From a bacterium (GTDB lineage Bacteria > Lernaellota > Lernaellaia > JACKCT01), in the NCBI GenBank assembly GCA_019912885.1, contig JAIOHV010000034.1:1-64000 (forward strand): a DNA stretch of 64,000 nucleotides, read 5' to 3'. The position numbers were made by a program, and so were the translations under genes. The notes under the pieces are model-generated. The model had not been told where the DNA came from. It saw nothing but the letters and a program-made list of their open reading frames with translations, and ran no database searches. Shown here one piece after another: positions 17,336 through 25,872 of this stretch (position 1 is its first letter; the number at the start of each line of letters is the position of its first letter).

Positions 17336-20300
17336 ATGGAGCCCCGCCGCGTTCTGACGATTGACGCGAACGAAGCGGTCGCGATGGTGGCGCATCGCCT
17401 GGCCGAGGTCATCGCGATTTATCCCATCACGCCCGCGACGCCCATGGGCGAATACGCGGACGAATGGACCGCCCGTCACCGCACGAATCTTTGGGGCGTG
17501 CCCCCGAAAATCGTCGAGATGCAATCCGAGGGCGGCGCGGCGGGCGCCGTGCACGGCGCGCTGCAGGCCGGAGCGCTGGCGACGACGTTCACCGCGTCGC
17601 AGGGCCTGCTGTTGATGATCCCCAACATGTACAAGATCGCCGGCGAACTGACGGCCTTTTGCATGCACGTCGCGGCGCGCACCCTGGCGACGCACGCCCT
17701 GTCCATCTTCGGCGATCACTCCGATGTCATGGCGTGCCGGCAGACGGGCTTCGCGCTTCTGGCCTCGGCGAACGTGCAGGAGGCGCACGACATGGCCGCG
17801 ATCGCGCATGCGGCGACGCTGCAATCGCGCGTGCCGTTCCTGCATTTCTTCGACGGTTTCCGCACGTCTCACGAGATCGGCAAGATCGAGGTCGTGGACG
17901 ACGCCACTCTGCGCGCGCTGATTCCCGACACGGCGATCCTCGCGCACCGCGAACGCGCGCTGTCGCCCGATCGCCCCGTCATTCGCGGTACCGCGCAAAA
18001 TCCCGATACGTTTTTTCAGGCGCGCGAGGCGGCCAACCGATTCCACGATGCGTGCCCCGCCACGGTGCGCGAGACGATGGCGCGTTTCCATGAACTTACG
18101 GGCCGAAGCTACGGCCTGTTCGAATACGAGGGGCACCCCGAGGCCGAACGCGTCGTCGTCATCATGGGATCGGGCGCGGATACCGCATGCGAAACCGCCG
18201 CGCATCTCGCGAAACGCGGCGAGCGCGTCGGCGTCGTGAAGGTGCGCCTGTATCGCCCGTTCGCCATCGATGCGTTCGTCGCCGCGCTGCCCGCGAGCGT
18301 GAAGTCGATCGCGGTTCTGGATCGCACGAAGGAGCCGGGCGCCGTCGGCGAACCGCTGTATCTCGACGTTGTCGCGGCCCTCGGCGAGGCGCTTGACGAC
18401 GGCGCCGCGCCGTTTGACTCCATGCCCGCCGTCATCGGCGGACGCTACGGTTTGTCCTCCAGGGAATTCACGCCCGCGATGGTCAAGGGCGTTTTCGATC
18501 ATCTGGCCGAGTCGTCGCGAAAGCGCCATTTCACCGTCGGCATCGTCGACGACATCACGCACCATTCGATTCCGTACGACCCCGCGTTTTCGATCGAGCC
18601 GGATTCCGTCGTGCGCGCGGTCTTTTTCGGGCTTGGTTCCGACGGCACCGTCGGCAGCAACAAGAACACCATCAAGATCATCGGCGAGGAAACGGACAAC
18701 TTTGGCCAGGGCTATTTCGTTTACGATTCCAAAAAGTCCGGCGCGATGACCATCTCGCATCTGCGTTTTGGCCCCGAGCCAATCCGCGCGCCGTACCTCA
18801 TCCGCGAGGCCGGTTTTGTCGCCTGTCACCACGCGCCGTTCCTCGACCGGATCGACGTGCTCGCCTGCGCGAAACCGGAAGGCGTCTTCTTGCTGAACAC
18901 GCCGACGCCGATCGACGATCTATGGGAATCGCTGCCGACGAAAGTCCGCCGCGCGATCAAGGAAAAAAATCTGCGCGTGTTCGCGATCGACGCCTATGCC
19001 GTCGCGGGCAAGGCGAATCTCGGCCGGCATATCAGCACCGTCATGCAGACCTGTTTTTTCGCGCTTTCCGGCGTCTTGCCGATGGACGAGGCGATCGAAA
19101 AAATCAAGGGCGCGATCAAAAAAACGTTCGGCAAACGCGGCGACGAGATCGTTCGGCGCAACGAAGCGGCGGTCGACGCGGCGCTCGGGCATCTGCGCGA
19201 ATTGCCGATCCCCGATGCGATCGGGCCGGCGCGCGAGCCTGCGCCCACCGTGCCGCGCGAGGCGCCCGAGTTCGTCCAGCGCGTCACGGCGGTCATCCTG
19301 GAAGGGCGCGGGGACGAACTTCCCGTCAGCGCGTTCCCCGTGGACGGCACGTGGCCGACCGGCACGACGCAATGGGAAAAGCGCGCCATCGCCCTTGAGA
19401 TCCCCATCTGGGATCCCGACGTGTGCATCCAGTGCGCCAAATGCGCGATGGTCTGCCCGCACGCGACGATCCGCGCGAACCTCGTCGAGCCGTCCGTGCT
19501 CGACGGCGCTCCAGGCGAATTTCGCGTCAAGGACAATCGCTTCATCAAGGGCTTCGACGGCTGGAAATACATTATCCAGGTCGCCCCCGACGATTGCACG
19601 GGCTGTGGGCTGTGCGTCGCGGTGTGCCCGGCCAAGGACAAGTCGAATCCGCGCCACAAGGCGATCGACATGCGGCCCGTCGGCGAGCACCGCGAGCGCG
19701 AGCGCGCGAACTGGGCGTATTTCACCACGCTGCCCGAGCCGCCGCGCGAAAAGTTGCCGCTCGACATCAAGGGCAGCCAGCTTCGCGAACCGCTTTTCGA
19801 GTTTTCCGGCGCGTGCGCGGGCTGCGGCGAGACGCCCTATATCAAACTGCTCACGCAGCTTTTCGGCGACCGCCTGCTGATCGCCAACGCCACGGGTTGC
19901 ACGTCGATATACGGCGGCAACCTGCCGACGACGCCGTATCGCGCGAACGGGCAGGGGCGCGGACCCGCGTGGTCGAACTCGCTGTTCGAGGACAACGCGG
20001 AATTCGGCCTGGGCTTCCGGCTGGCGGTCGACGCGCAGCAACGCCTCGCCGCCGAGCTGCTCTCGCGCTTGTCCACGGTGATCGATGACAACCTCGCCGA
20101 CGCCATCATGAACGCGGCGCAGGACGACGAAGCCGGCATCGCGGCGCAGCGCGAGCGCGTGCGGATGCTGCGCGAGCGCCTCGCGAACACGAGCAACCCC
20201 GTCGCGCGCCGTCTCGACGCCGTGGCGGAATCGTTCGTGCGCAAGTCGGTCTGGATCGTCGGGGGCGACGGCTGGGCGTACGATATCGGCTACGGCGGCC

Positions 20301-20923
20301 TCGACCACATCCTGTCGCTGCCGCACGATGTCAACGTCCTCGTGCTCGACACGGAGGTGTATTCGAACACCGGCGGGCAGATGTCCAAGGCCACGCCCAT
20401 CGGCGCGGCGGCGAAGTTCGCGGCCAAGGGCAAGACGACACCCAAGAAGGATCTCGGCATGCTCGCCATGTCGTATGGCCACGTTTACGTGGCGCACGTC
20501 GCCTTTGGCGCCAGGGACGCGCAGACGGTGCGCGCGTTCGTGGAGGCCGAGGCGCACCGCGGACCGTCGCTCATCATCGCGTACGCGCATTGCATCGCGC
20601 ACGGATACGATCTTTCGCAGGGCGCGGAGCACCAGCGCCTCGCGGTGCAATCCGGCGTTTGGCCGCTGTTCCGGTTCGATCCGCATCGCATGTCCCGGGG
20701 CGAGCCGCCCCTTGTGCTCGACTCTCCCGCGCCGACGGTGCGCGTGGCCGACTATATGCGCCGCGAGGGGCGATTCCGCATGGTCGAGCTCGCCGATCCG
20801 CGCCGCTACCAGCAACTTCTGGAGTCCGCGGAGCGCGAAACCAACGCGCGGTTCGCGATTTATCAACAACTGGCCGGCGTGCGCGTGCCCGCGCCGAACG
20901 GTTCCAACAAGGGCGGAGCCTGA
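17336..20923 (+). CDS. nifJ: Pyruvate:ferredoxin (flavodoxin) oxidoreductase
   Basis: This 1195-residue single-chain PFOR oxidises pyruvate and CoA to acetyl-CoA and CO2, reducing ferredoxin or flavodoxin. Domains in order: pyrimidine-binding N-terminal domain (IYPITPATPMGEYAD near 27), the gamma domain (GLGSDGTVGSNKNTIKII near 435), a ferredoxin domain with two 4Fe-4S motifs (CIQCAKCAMVCP near 697, CTGCGLCVAVCP near 754), and the TPP domain with CAGCGE near 826, GCTSIYGGNLPTTPY and GGDGWAYDIGYGG. Length is that of the family. AGGAG precedes the ATG. A DHOD-like gene follows after 10 bases, and an FNR-like box lies upstream. Confidence 0.97.
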   Translation: MEPRRVLTIDANEAVAMVAHRLAEVIAIYPITPATPMGEYADEWTARHRTNLWGVPPKIVEMQSEGGAAGAVHGALQAGALATTFTASQGLLLMIPNMYKIAGELTAFCMHVAARTLATHALSIFGDHSDVMACRQTGFALLASANVQEAHDMAAIAHAATLQSRVPFLHFFDGFRTSHEIGKIEVVDDATLRALIPDTAILAHRERALSPDRPVIRGTAQNPDTFFQAREAANRFHDACPATVRETMARFHELTGRSYGLFEYEGHPEAERVVVIMGSGADTACETAAHLAKRGERVGVVKVRLYRPFAIDAFVAALPASVKSIAVLDRTKEPGAVGEPLYLDVVAALGEALDDGAAPFDSMPAVIGGRYGLSSREFTPAMVKGVFDHLAESSRKRHFTVGIVDDITHHSIPYDPAFSIEPDSVVRAVFFGLGSDGTVGSNKNTIKIIGEETDNFGQGYFVYDSKKSGAMTISHLRFGPEPIRAPYLIREAGFVACHHAPFLDRIDVLACAKPEGVFLLNTPTPIDDLWESLPTKVRRAIKEKNLRVFAIDAYAVAGKANLGRHISTVMQTCFFALSGVLPMDEAIEKIKGAIKKTFGKRGDEIVRRNEAAVDAALGHLRELPIPDAIGPAREPAPTVPREAPEFVQRVTAVILEGRGDELPVSAFPVDGTWPTGTTQWEKRAIALEIPIWDPDVCIQCAKCAMVCPHATIRANLVEPSVLDGAPGEFRVKDNRFIKGFDGWKYIIQVAPDDCTGCGLCVAVCPAKDKSNPRHKAIDMRPVGEHRERERANWAYFTTLPEPPREKLPLDIKGSQLREPLFEFSGACAGCGETPYIKLLTQLFGDRLLIANATGCTSIYGGNLPTTPYRANGQGRGPAWSNSLFEDNAEFGLGFRLAVDAQQRLAAELLSRLSTVIDDNLADAIMNAAQDDEAGIAAQRERVRMLRERLANTSNPVARRLDAVAESFVRKSVWIVGGDGWAYDIGYGGLDHILSLPHDVNVLVLDTEVYSNTGGQMSKATPIGAAAKFAAKGKTTPKKDLGMLAMSYGHVYVAHVAFGARDAQTVRAFVEAEAHRGPSLIIAYAHCIAHGYDLSQGAEHQRLAVQSGVWPLFRFDPHRMSRGEPPLVLDSPAPTVRVADYMRREGRFRMVELADPRRYQQLLESAERETNARFAIYQQLAGVRVPAPNGSNKGGA

Positions 20924-20933
20924 GGAGCAAACG

Positions 20934-21926
20934 ATGGATCTCTCGACCACCTGGCTTGGACTGCCGCTTTCCAATCCGCTCATTCCCGGCGCGTCGCCGC
21001 TGGCCGATCGCACCGATCCCGCGCGCCGCCTCGAGGACGCCGGCGCGCCGGCGATCGTCATGCGTTCGCTGTTCGAGGAACAGATCGTCCGCGAACAGGT
21101 TGCCGCCCATCGCCACATGGACGTCCCCGGGGATTCGTTCGCCGAGGCGCTGTCGTATTTTCCGCCGTCCGAGGCGTTCGCCATGGCGCCGGATCATTAC
21201 CTCGAACAGATCCGCCGCCTGCGCGAGGCGCTTGGCATTCCCGTGATCGCTTCGCTCAACGGCACGACGCTCGGCGGGTGGCTGGAGTTCGCCGGTCTGA
21301 TGGAACAGGCGGGCGCCAACGCGCTGGAACTGAACCTCTACGAATTCACGTCCGAGACCACCCAGGACGCGGGAGCCATCGAGACGCGCCACATCCAGGT
21401 CGTGCGCGAGGTGACAAGCCGCGTCGGCATTCCCGTCGGCGTCAAGCTGTCCCCCCACCACACCGCGTTGCCGAATTTCATTGCCCGCCTCAAGGAAGCC
21501 GGTGCGCGCGGCGTCGTGCTGTTCAATCGCCTCTACCAGCCGGAGATCGATCCGGAAACGCTCGAGGTGTCGCGCGCGCTGCACCTGTCGGATTCCTCCG
21601 AACTCGGGCCGCGCCTGCACGCCATCGCGGTGATCTCGCCGCATGCGGGGTTGTCGATCGCCGCTAGCGGCGGCGTGCACACGGCCATCGACGTTGTCCG
21701 CGCGGGCATGGCCGGCGCCGACGCGACGCAGCTCGTGTCCGCGCTGCTTCGCCACGGCGTGCCCTACATGCGCGAGCTGCGCGCCTGGCTCGCTGAGTGG
21801 TTGCAGGAGCACGAATACGTCTCCTGGCGGCAGCTCGTCGGCAGCATGAATCTTGAACGCTGCCCGGACCCCACGGTTTACCAGCGCACGAACTACATCC
21901 ACCTCCTGCATTCCTGGCACGGGTAG
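20934..21926 (+). CDS. Dihydroorotate dehydrogenase-like protein
   Basis: The 330-residue TIM-barrel flavoprotein resembles class 1 dihydroorotate dehydrogenase (LGLPLSNPLIPGASPLA at the N-terminus; NALELNLYEF, GVKLSPHH, ARGVVLFNRLYQPEID, GLSIAASGGVHTAIDVVRAGMAGADATQLVSALLRHG). In many anaerobes and facultative bacteria a gene of this kind follows PFOR, so a role in electron transfer or pyruvate metabolism is as likely as pyrimidine synthesis. ATG at 20934 follows GAGGAG. The two genes are clearly one operon. Confidence 0.85.
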   Translation: MDLSTTWLGLPLSNPLIPGASPLADRTDPARRLEDAGAPAIVMRSLFEEQIVREQVAAHRHMDVPGDSFAEALSYFPPSEAFAMAPDHYLEQIRRLREALGIPVIASLNGTTLGGWLEFAGLMEQAGANALELNLYEFTSETTQDAGAIETRHIQVVREVTSRVGIPVGVKLSPHHTALPNFIARLKEAGARGVVLFNRLYQPEIDPETLEVSRALHLSDSSELGPRLHAIAVISPHAGLSIAASGGVHTAIDVVRAGMAGADATQLVSALLRHGVPYMRELRAWLAEWLQEHEYVSWRQLVGSMNLERCPDPTVYQRTNYIHLLHSWHG

Positions 21927-21934
21927 GGTATTGT

Positions 21935-21969
<35 letters not shown>

Positions 21970-21987
21970 ACTTTGACGGTGGGCAAA

Positions 21988-22482
21988 ATGGACATCATGG
22001 ACCGGATGGACAAAGAGAACCTGGCGACTCGTTTTGGCTCGCGCGCTGACGCCTGCGGCGCTAATGCCGCACGCCGTTTCCGCGTGCTTCTCGCCGCTAT
22101 GTTCGCCGCCGTCGCCTTCCTCGGGTTTGCGACTGTCGTCCTTGCCGCGGACGACCTCTGCCTCAAGCGCCTCGCCGGCACGTGGAACGTTGAAACGTCG
22201 GGCTCCGGTGAACAAACCGCCGAGAAGGTTTTCGGCCCGATGTCGATGACCTTCGACACCGACGCGAAAACGATGACCGCGAAGATCGGCCCGAAAGAAA
22301 AACCAGCCAAGCCGTTCACCTTCATCGGCTGCGAGACGGACGCCGCCGTCTTCGACATGGCCAATGTGAAGGGCGAAACCGAGCGCGTGACGATTCGCTT
22401 CACCGGCGAAGGCACGGCCGATTTCACGTCCGCGGATCCCAGGGACAAGGACCGGGTCATCAAGCTTCGCCGCGCGCCGTAA
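21988..22482 (+). CDS. Small secreted protein of unknown function
   Basis: The product has about 164 residues. A charged N-terminus precedes a hydrophobic signal segment (FRVLLAAMFAAVAFLGFATVVLAAD), then a mature domain of about 105 residues beginning DLCLKRLAGTWNVE and ending in alternating strands (VTIRFTGEGTADFTS), suggesting a small lipocalin-like beta-barrel (GTWNVE resembles the GxW lipocalin start). Two Cys (DLC, GCET) may form a disulfide. ATG at 21988 is the first in a short cluster; the exact start is uncertain. No clear family. Confidence 0.6.
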   Translation: MDIMDRMDKENLATRFGSRADACGANAARRFRVLLAAMFAAVAFLGFATVVLAADDLCLKRLAGTWNVETSGSGEQTAEKVFGPMSMTFDTDAKTMTAKIGPKEKPAKPFTFIGCETDAAVFDMANVKGETERVTIRFTGEGTADFTSADPRDKDRVIKLRRAP

Positions 22483-22566
22483 CGGCTGGGCGGGCCGCGG
22501 GGTTGTATCGCCGGGGCGCCTGCCCGTGTAAAATAACGGCCTGATATTTCCGGTTGGAGGTTCCCG

Positions 22567-24144
22567 ATGCGCGACGCGCGCCTGTTTGTCTTGTTTGTCG
22601 GACTGGCCGCCATAGTCCTTCTCGTGGCGTCTTGCGGCTGCGGCGACGATGACGATGACGACGCCGGCTCGCCCGTCGATGACGACGCGGCGGACGACGA
22701 CGACTCGGCTTCCGGCGATGACGACGCGGACGACGATGGGAACGACGATGCCGTCGATGACGACGACGCGGGCGACGACGATGTCGACGATGACGCCGCG
22801 GACGACGACACCGGGGACGACGACGGGCAATGGGAGCCGTCCGCTGTCGTGCCGATCGACGTTTACGGCACGCCCCGTGGCTACACGGTCGCGCGCGGCA
22901 TGATCCACATTCACAATGTCTATTCGCACGACGGTTGCGATAATCGCCCGCTGCCCGGCGGCGTCCCAAACGCCAAATGCCTCGCGCAGTTCCGCGAAGC
23001 GATTTGCCTGACAAACCAGCAGTTCATCATGTTGACCGATCACGGGACGCACTTCGGCGAATTCGATTTCCCGGCGGTCCTGCTGCATGACGAAGCGGCG
23101 GGCGACACGCTTTTATACGACGGCGACGACCCGATCGCGAATGTCGTGCATTGCGCCGACGGCAACGACGTGACGCTGATGGCCGGCAGCGAGAACAAGC
23201 TGATGCCGATCCATTTTCGCCGCATGCCCGACGGCACCGTGGCCGAACGCAAGGCGTTTCTTGGCCGCTCCGACGCCCCGGTCGTCGCCGAAATGGAGGC
23301 ACTCGGCGCGGCGGTTTTCATCGCGCACCCCGAAGGCTGGACGACCGAGGAAATCCGCGCCGTGCCGGTCACTGGCTGGGAGTTTTACAACTTGCACGCC
23401 AACATCGATCCCGGCATTCGCGCCGACGATCTCGGGCTTCCCGCGCTCAGCTTTATCCTCGATCTGTTCAAATTCATCTTCCCGTTCGAGGAGGCCGGCC
23501 ACTCCGATCTCATGCTCCTGACGTTCCTGTCGGAGAACGGGCCGGGGCTCGACCACATGGACCGCATCCTCGCCGAGCGCCGCGTCGTCGGAACGATGGG
23601 CACCGACGCGCACCGCAACGCCCTGCCGTTTCCGCTGCTCGACGGCGACCGCGCCGACAGCTACCGCCGCATGATGCGCTGGTTCGCGAACTACGCGCTT
23701 ATCGACGAGGCGACGCCCGAAGGCTACATCGACGCGATCGACAACGGCCGCATGTACGGTGCATTCCAGGTGTTCGGAGAGCCGGTCGGCTTCGATTTCC
23801 GCGCCGATCACGACGGCGGCGTCGCCGAGATGGGCGAAACGGTCGATCTGGCCGACGCGCCCACGCTCGTTGTCGAAGTGCCGACATTCTTCGACATGCC
23901 GTCGGGCCTTCCCGCGCCGGATTTCCGAACGCGCATCATCATGGCCGATTCCGACGGCGGCATCGTCGTCGCCGAAACGACAACCGGGGACGAACTGACG
24001 TACGACGTACTCGCACCCGGCGCGTATCGCGCGGAGGTCTACGTCACGCCGCACCACCTCGAGCCATGGCTCGGCGCCGACGCGGCGGACTTCATCCACG
24101 AATATCCGCTGATCTACGGCAACGCGATCTACGTGACGGATTAG
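22567..24144 (+). CDS. Lipoprotein with poly-Asp tether and PHP-type phosphoesterase domain
   Basis: The 525-residue lipoprotein has a signal peptide with lipobox LVASC (Cys 22), an Asp-rich tether of about 65 residues and a catalytic domain of PHP type. Metal-binding motifs are visible: MIHIHNVYSHDG (about 111-122), LTDHGTHFGEFD, FIAHPEGW (about 252) and GTDAHRN (about 344). A C-terminal beta domain follows (DAPTLVVEVPTFF onward). PHP proteins hydrolyse phosphoesters, but secreted members are poorly known. GGAGG precedes ATG 22567. Its anchor-plus-tether plan is shared with the GDPD lipoprotein at 55525. Confidence 0.8.
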   Translation: MRDARLFVLFVGLAAIVLLVASCGCGDDDDDDAGSPVDDDAADDDDSASGDDDADDDGNDDAVDDDDAGDDDVDDDAADDDTGDDDGQWEPSAVVPIDVYGTPRGYTVARGMIHIHNVYSHDGCDNRPLPGGVPNAKCLAQFREAICLTNQQFIMLTDHGTHFGEFDFPAVLLHDEAAGDTLLYDGDDPIANVVHCADGNDVTLMAGSENKLMPIHFRRMPDGTVAERKAFLGRSDAPVVAEMEALGAAVFIAHPEGWTTEEIRAVPVTGWEFYNLHANIDPGIRADDLGLPALSFILDLFKFIFPFEEAGHSDLMLLTFLSENGPGLDHMDRILAERRVVGTMGTDAHRNALPFPLLDGDRADSYRRMMRWFANYALIDEATPEGYIDAIDNGRMYGAFQVFGEPVGFDFRADHDGGVAEMGETVDLADAPTLVVEVPTFFDMPSGLPAPDFRTRIIMADSDGGIVVAETTTGDELTYDVLAPGAYRAEVYVTPHHLEPWLGADAADFIHEYPLIYGNAIYVTD

Positions 24145-24148
24145 AAAA

Positions 24149-24305
24149 GGCTGGAAGACGGAAAGGCTGAAAGACGGAAAGGTCGTCGCAACGCGTTTTT
24201 CTTCAGCGGTACACAGAGCACACAGAGGAGACACAGAGAGCACAGTCGTTTGTATTTTAAAATCTGACTCCTTGTCCTCCGTGTCTTCGCCGTGTTCTCT
24301 ATATA
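24149..24305. repeat. Intergenic repeat region between convergent genes
   Basis: Between two converging genes lie a direct repeat of GACGGAAAGG units (24149-24182), then a block of CACAGAG-type repeats (24210-24245) and, 25 bases on, a partly complementary block rich in CCGTGT and GTTCTCT (24270-24300). The two blocks could pair as an imperfect hairpin and serve as a bidirectional terminator. Confidence 0.45.
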
Positions 24306-24319
24306 CCGTCGAAACCGTT

Positions 24320-25717
24320 CTAAATAAAATCTTCCTTCGGCGGCCGCAGCAAAAACGAGCCCAACCGCATCAGGCTTTCCAGCGCGTCGCGCGGGTGCGA
24401 CAGGATGCGCGAAAGGCGCCTCAACACATATCCCGGACGCAGATAAAACCGCCGGTAAAACTCGCGCTCGCGGCCGAGCACGCGCGCGTACGCGTCGCGG
24501 TCGCGCGGCACGAATTCGAACGGCGTGGGGTGGTCGATCTGGTCGCGCCGCTCGTCGAATAGCGCCGTGCCGGGGTGGTATTGCAGGCGCGTCACGATGA
24601 CGAAATCAACCTTCGCGCGACTGGCAAGACGAACGCTCTCCTCGAAATCCTCGCGCGTCTCGGCCGGGTCGCCCACGATGAAAAACGCGGACACCTCGAT
24701 ACCGGCGTCGTGCATCGTCTTCACGCCCGGCGCGACGGCGGCGAGATCAAGACCCTTTTTGTAGCCGTCCACAACGCCCTGCGCGCCGGACTCCACGCCC
24801 ACGTAAACGCGCTTGCACCCCGCGCGGCCCATCGCCTGCGCGCTCGCGGGCGTCACGTGGTCAATGCGCGCGAGCGCCGACCACGCAAGCCTCCCTTCGG
24901 CGGCAAGCCCTTCGCAGATCGCGATCGCGCGCGCCTCGTCGATGTTGAACGTGTCGTCCATGAAACGCAGGTTGCGGATACCAAGGTCACGGATGACGTG
25001 GCGCGCCTCGGTAAGCACGGATTCCGCCGAACGCTTCGACAGCCTCCGCCCGAATGTCCGCACGCAGAACGTGCACGGATACGGGCAGCCGCGCGCGGTG
25101 AAAAGCGCGGCGAGCCGTCGGCCGACGAGCACCTCGCTGTAGTCGTTGGCGTCCACCGCCGCGTGATCCGGGAAGGGCAGGTCGTCGAAATTCGGCACCG
25201 GCTTTGCGGGCGGGCCCTCGACGATCGCATCGCCGCGCCGCGTCCACACGCCCGCCACGTCGTCGGCCGCGCCGCCGTTTGACCACGCGTTCAAAAGTTC
25301 GGCGAACGCGATCTCCGGCTCGCCAAGCACGATCGCGTCAAGGTCGGAGTGTTCCATAACCTCGCGCGGCATCACCGTGGGCAGATAGCCCATCGCCACC
25401 ACACGCGCGCCCGTCGCCGCGCGCACGCCCCGGCAAAACTCCAGGTCATCCTCGATCGTCGCGAAGCCGAGCTGCGCGAACACGACATCCGGCGCCGTCT
25501 CCGCGACACGGGCGATTGCGCTTTCCCGCGTCCAGGATTTCGCCACCGCGTCGAGCACGTGCGTTGCCGCGCCGGCGAACGCGCGCGCGGACGACGCGGC
25601 GTAGAGCAGATCGGTCGGCGGCATGAGGAAGTTCGGCGCGAAGTACGACGCCGTGAAGCGTCGCTGCACACGCCGGCGGAAGGGCGGATTGACGAAGGTG
25701 ACGCGCGGCGCGCTCAA
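24320..25717 (-). CDS. Cobalamin-binding-domain radical SAM protein
   Basis: The 465-residue protein is a B12-binding/radical SAM fusion of the BchE-like kind. The N-terminal Rossmann part (VTFVNPPFRRR ... DVVFAQLGF ... MGYLPTVMP) leads to the radical SAM cluster motif CPYPCTFC (about 211-218), then RFMDDTFNID, GVESGAQGVVDGYKKG and FFIVGDPAETREDFEES, and a C-terminal FYRRFYLRPGYVLRRL segment. Such enzymes typically methylate or rearrange unreactive carbon atoms; the substrate is unknown. It is the last gene of a leftward set that includes a carbamoyltransferase and glycan enzymes. Confidence 0.88.
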   Translation of the reverse strand: MSAPRVTFVNPPFRRRVQRRFTASYFAPNFLMPPTDLLYAASSARAFAGAATHVLDAVAKSWTRESAIARVAETAPDVVFAQLGFATIEDDLEFCRGVRAATGARVVAMGYLPTVMPREVMEHSDLDAIVLGEPEIAFAELLNAWSNGGAADDVAGVWTRRGDAIVEGPPAKPVPNFDDLPFPDHAAVDANDYSEVLVGRRLAALFTARGCPYPCTFCVRTFGRRLSKRSAESVLTEARHVIRDLGIRNLRFMDDTFNIDEARAIAICEGLAAEGRLAWSALARIDHVTPASAQAMGRAGCKRVYVGVESGAQGVVDGYKKGLDLAAVAPGVKTMHDAGIEVSAFFIVGDPAETREDFEESVRLASRAKVDFVIVTRLQYHPGTALFDERRDQIDHPTPFEFVPRDRDAYARVLGREREFYRRFYLRPGYVLRRLSRILSHPRDALESLMRLGSFLLRPPKEDFI

Positions 25718-25872
25718 GGCGGTCCCTCGGCAAGGTGCGTCGCGAGAGCCTGTCGCCGCTTTTCGTAATCCGCGCGACGCACCCGGTTCTGAATCACGCC
25801 GCCGATGCCGAGTAGTACGCCGACGGGGATCATCACGATCGCGATCAGGTATCGCAGGATGAGCTTAACCAA
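25714..25872 (-). CDS. Tiny single-pass membrane protein
   Basis: Translation from TTG at 25872 gives about 52 residues: one hydrophobic helix (ILRYLIAIVMIPVGVLLGIGGVI) then a basic tail. GGGAGG lies ten bases upstream of the TTG. The gene overlaps the PP-loop gene stop by 8 bases and the radical SAM start by 4, so coupled translation supports it. A longer frame upstream lies inside the PP-loop gene. Confidence 0.55.
   Translation of the reverse strand: MVKLILRYLIAIVMIPVGVLLGIGGVIQNRVRRADYEKRRQALATHLAEGPP

Noticed and set aside
18920-21184. A long antisense frame over nifJ and the DHOD-like gene
   Set aside because: This is a shadow of GC-rich codon bias; it has no recognisable product and the sense genes are clear.
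24149-24305. Repeat region considered as a small RNA gene
   Set aside because: Low-complexity blocks with imperfect pairing and no promoter; terminator use is simpler.
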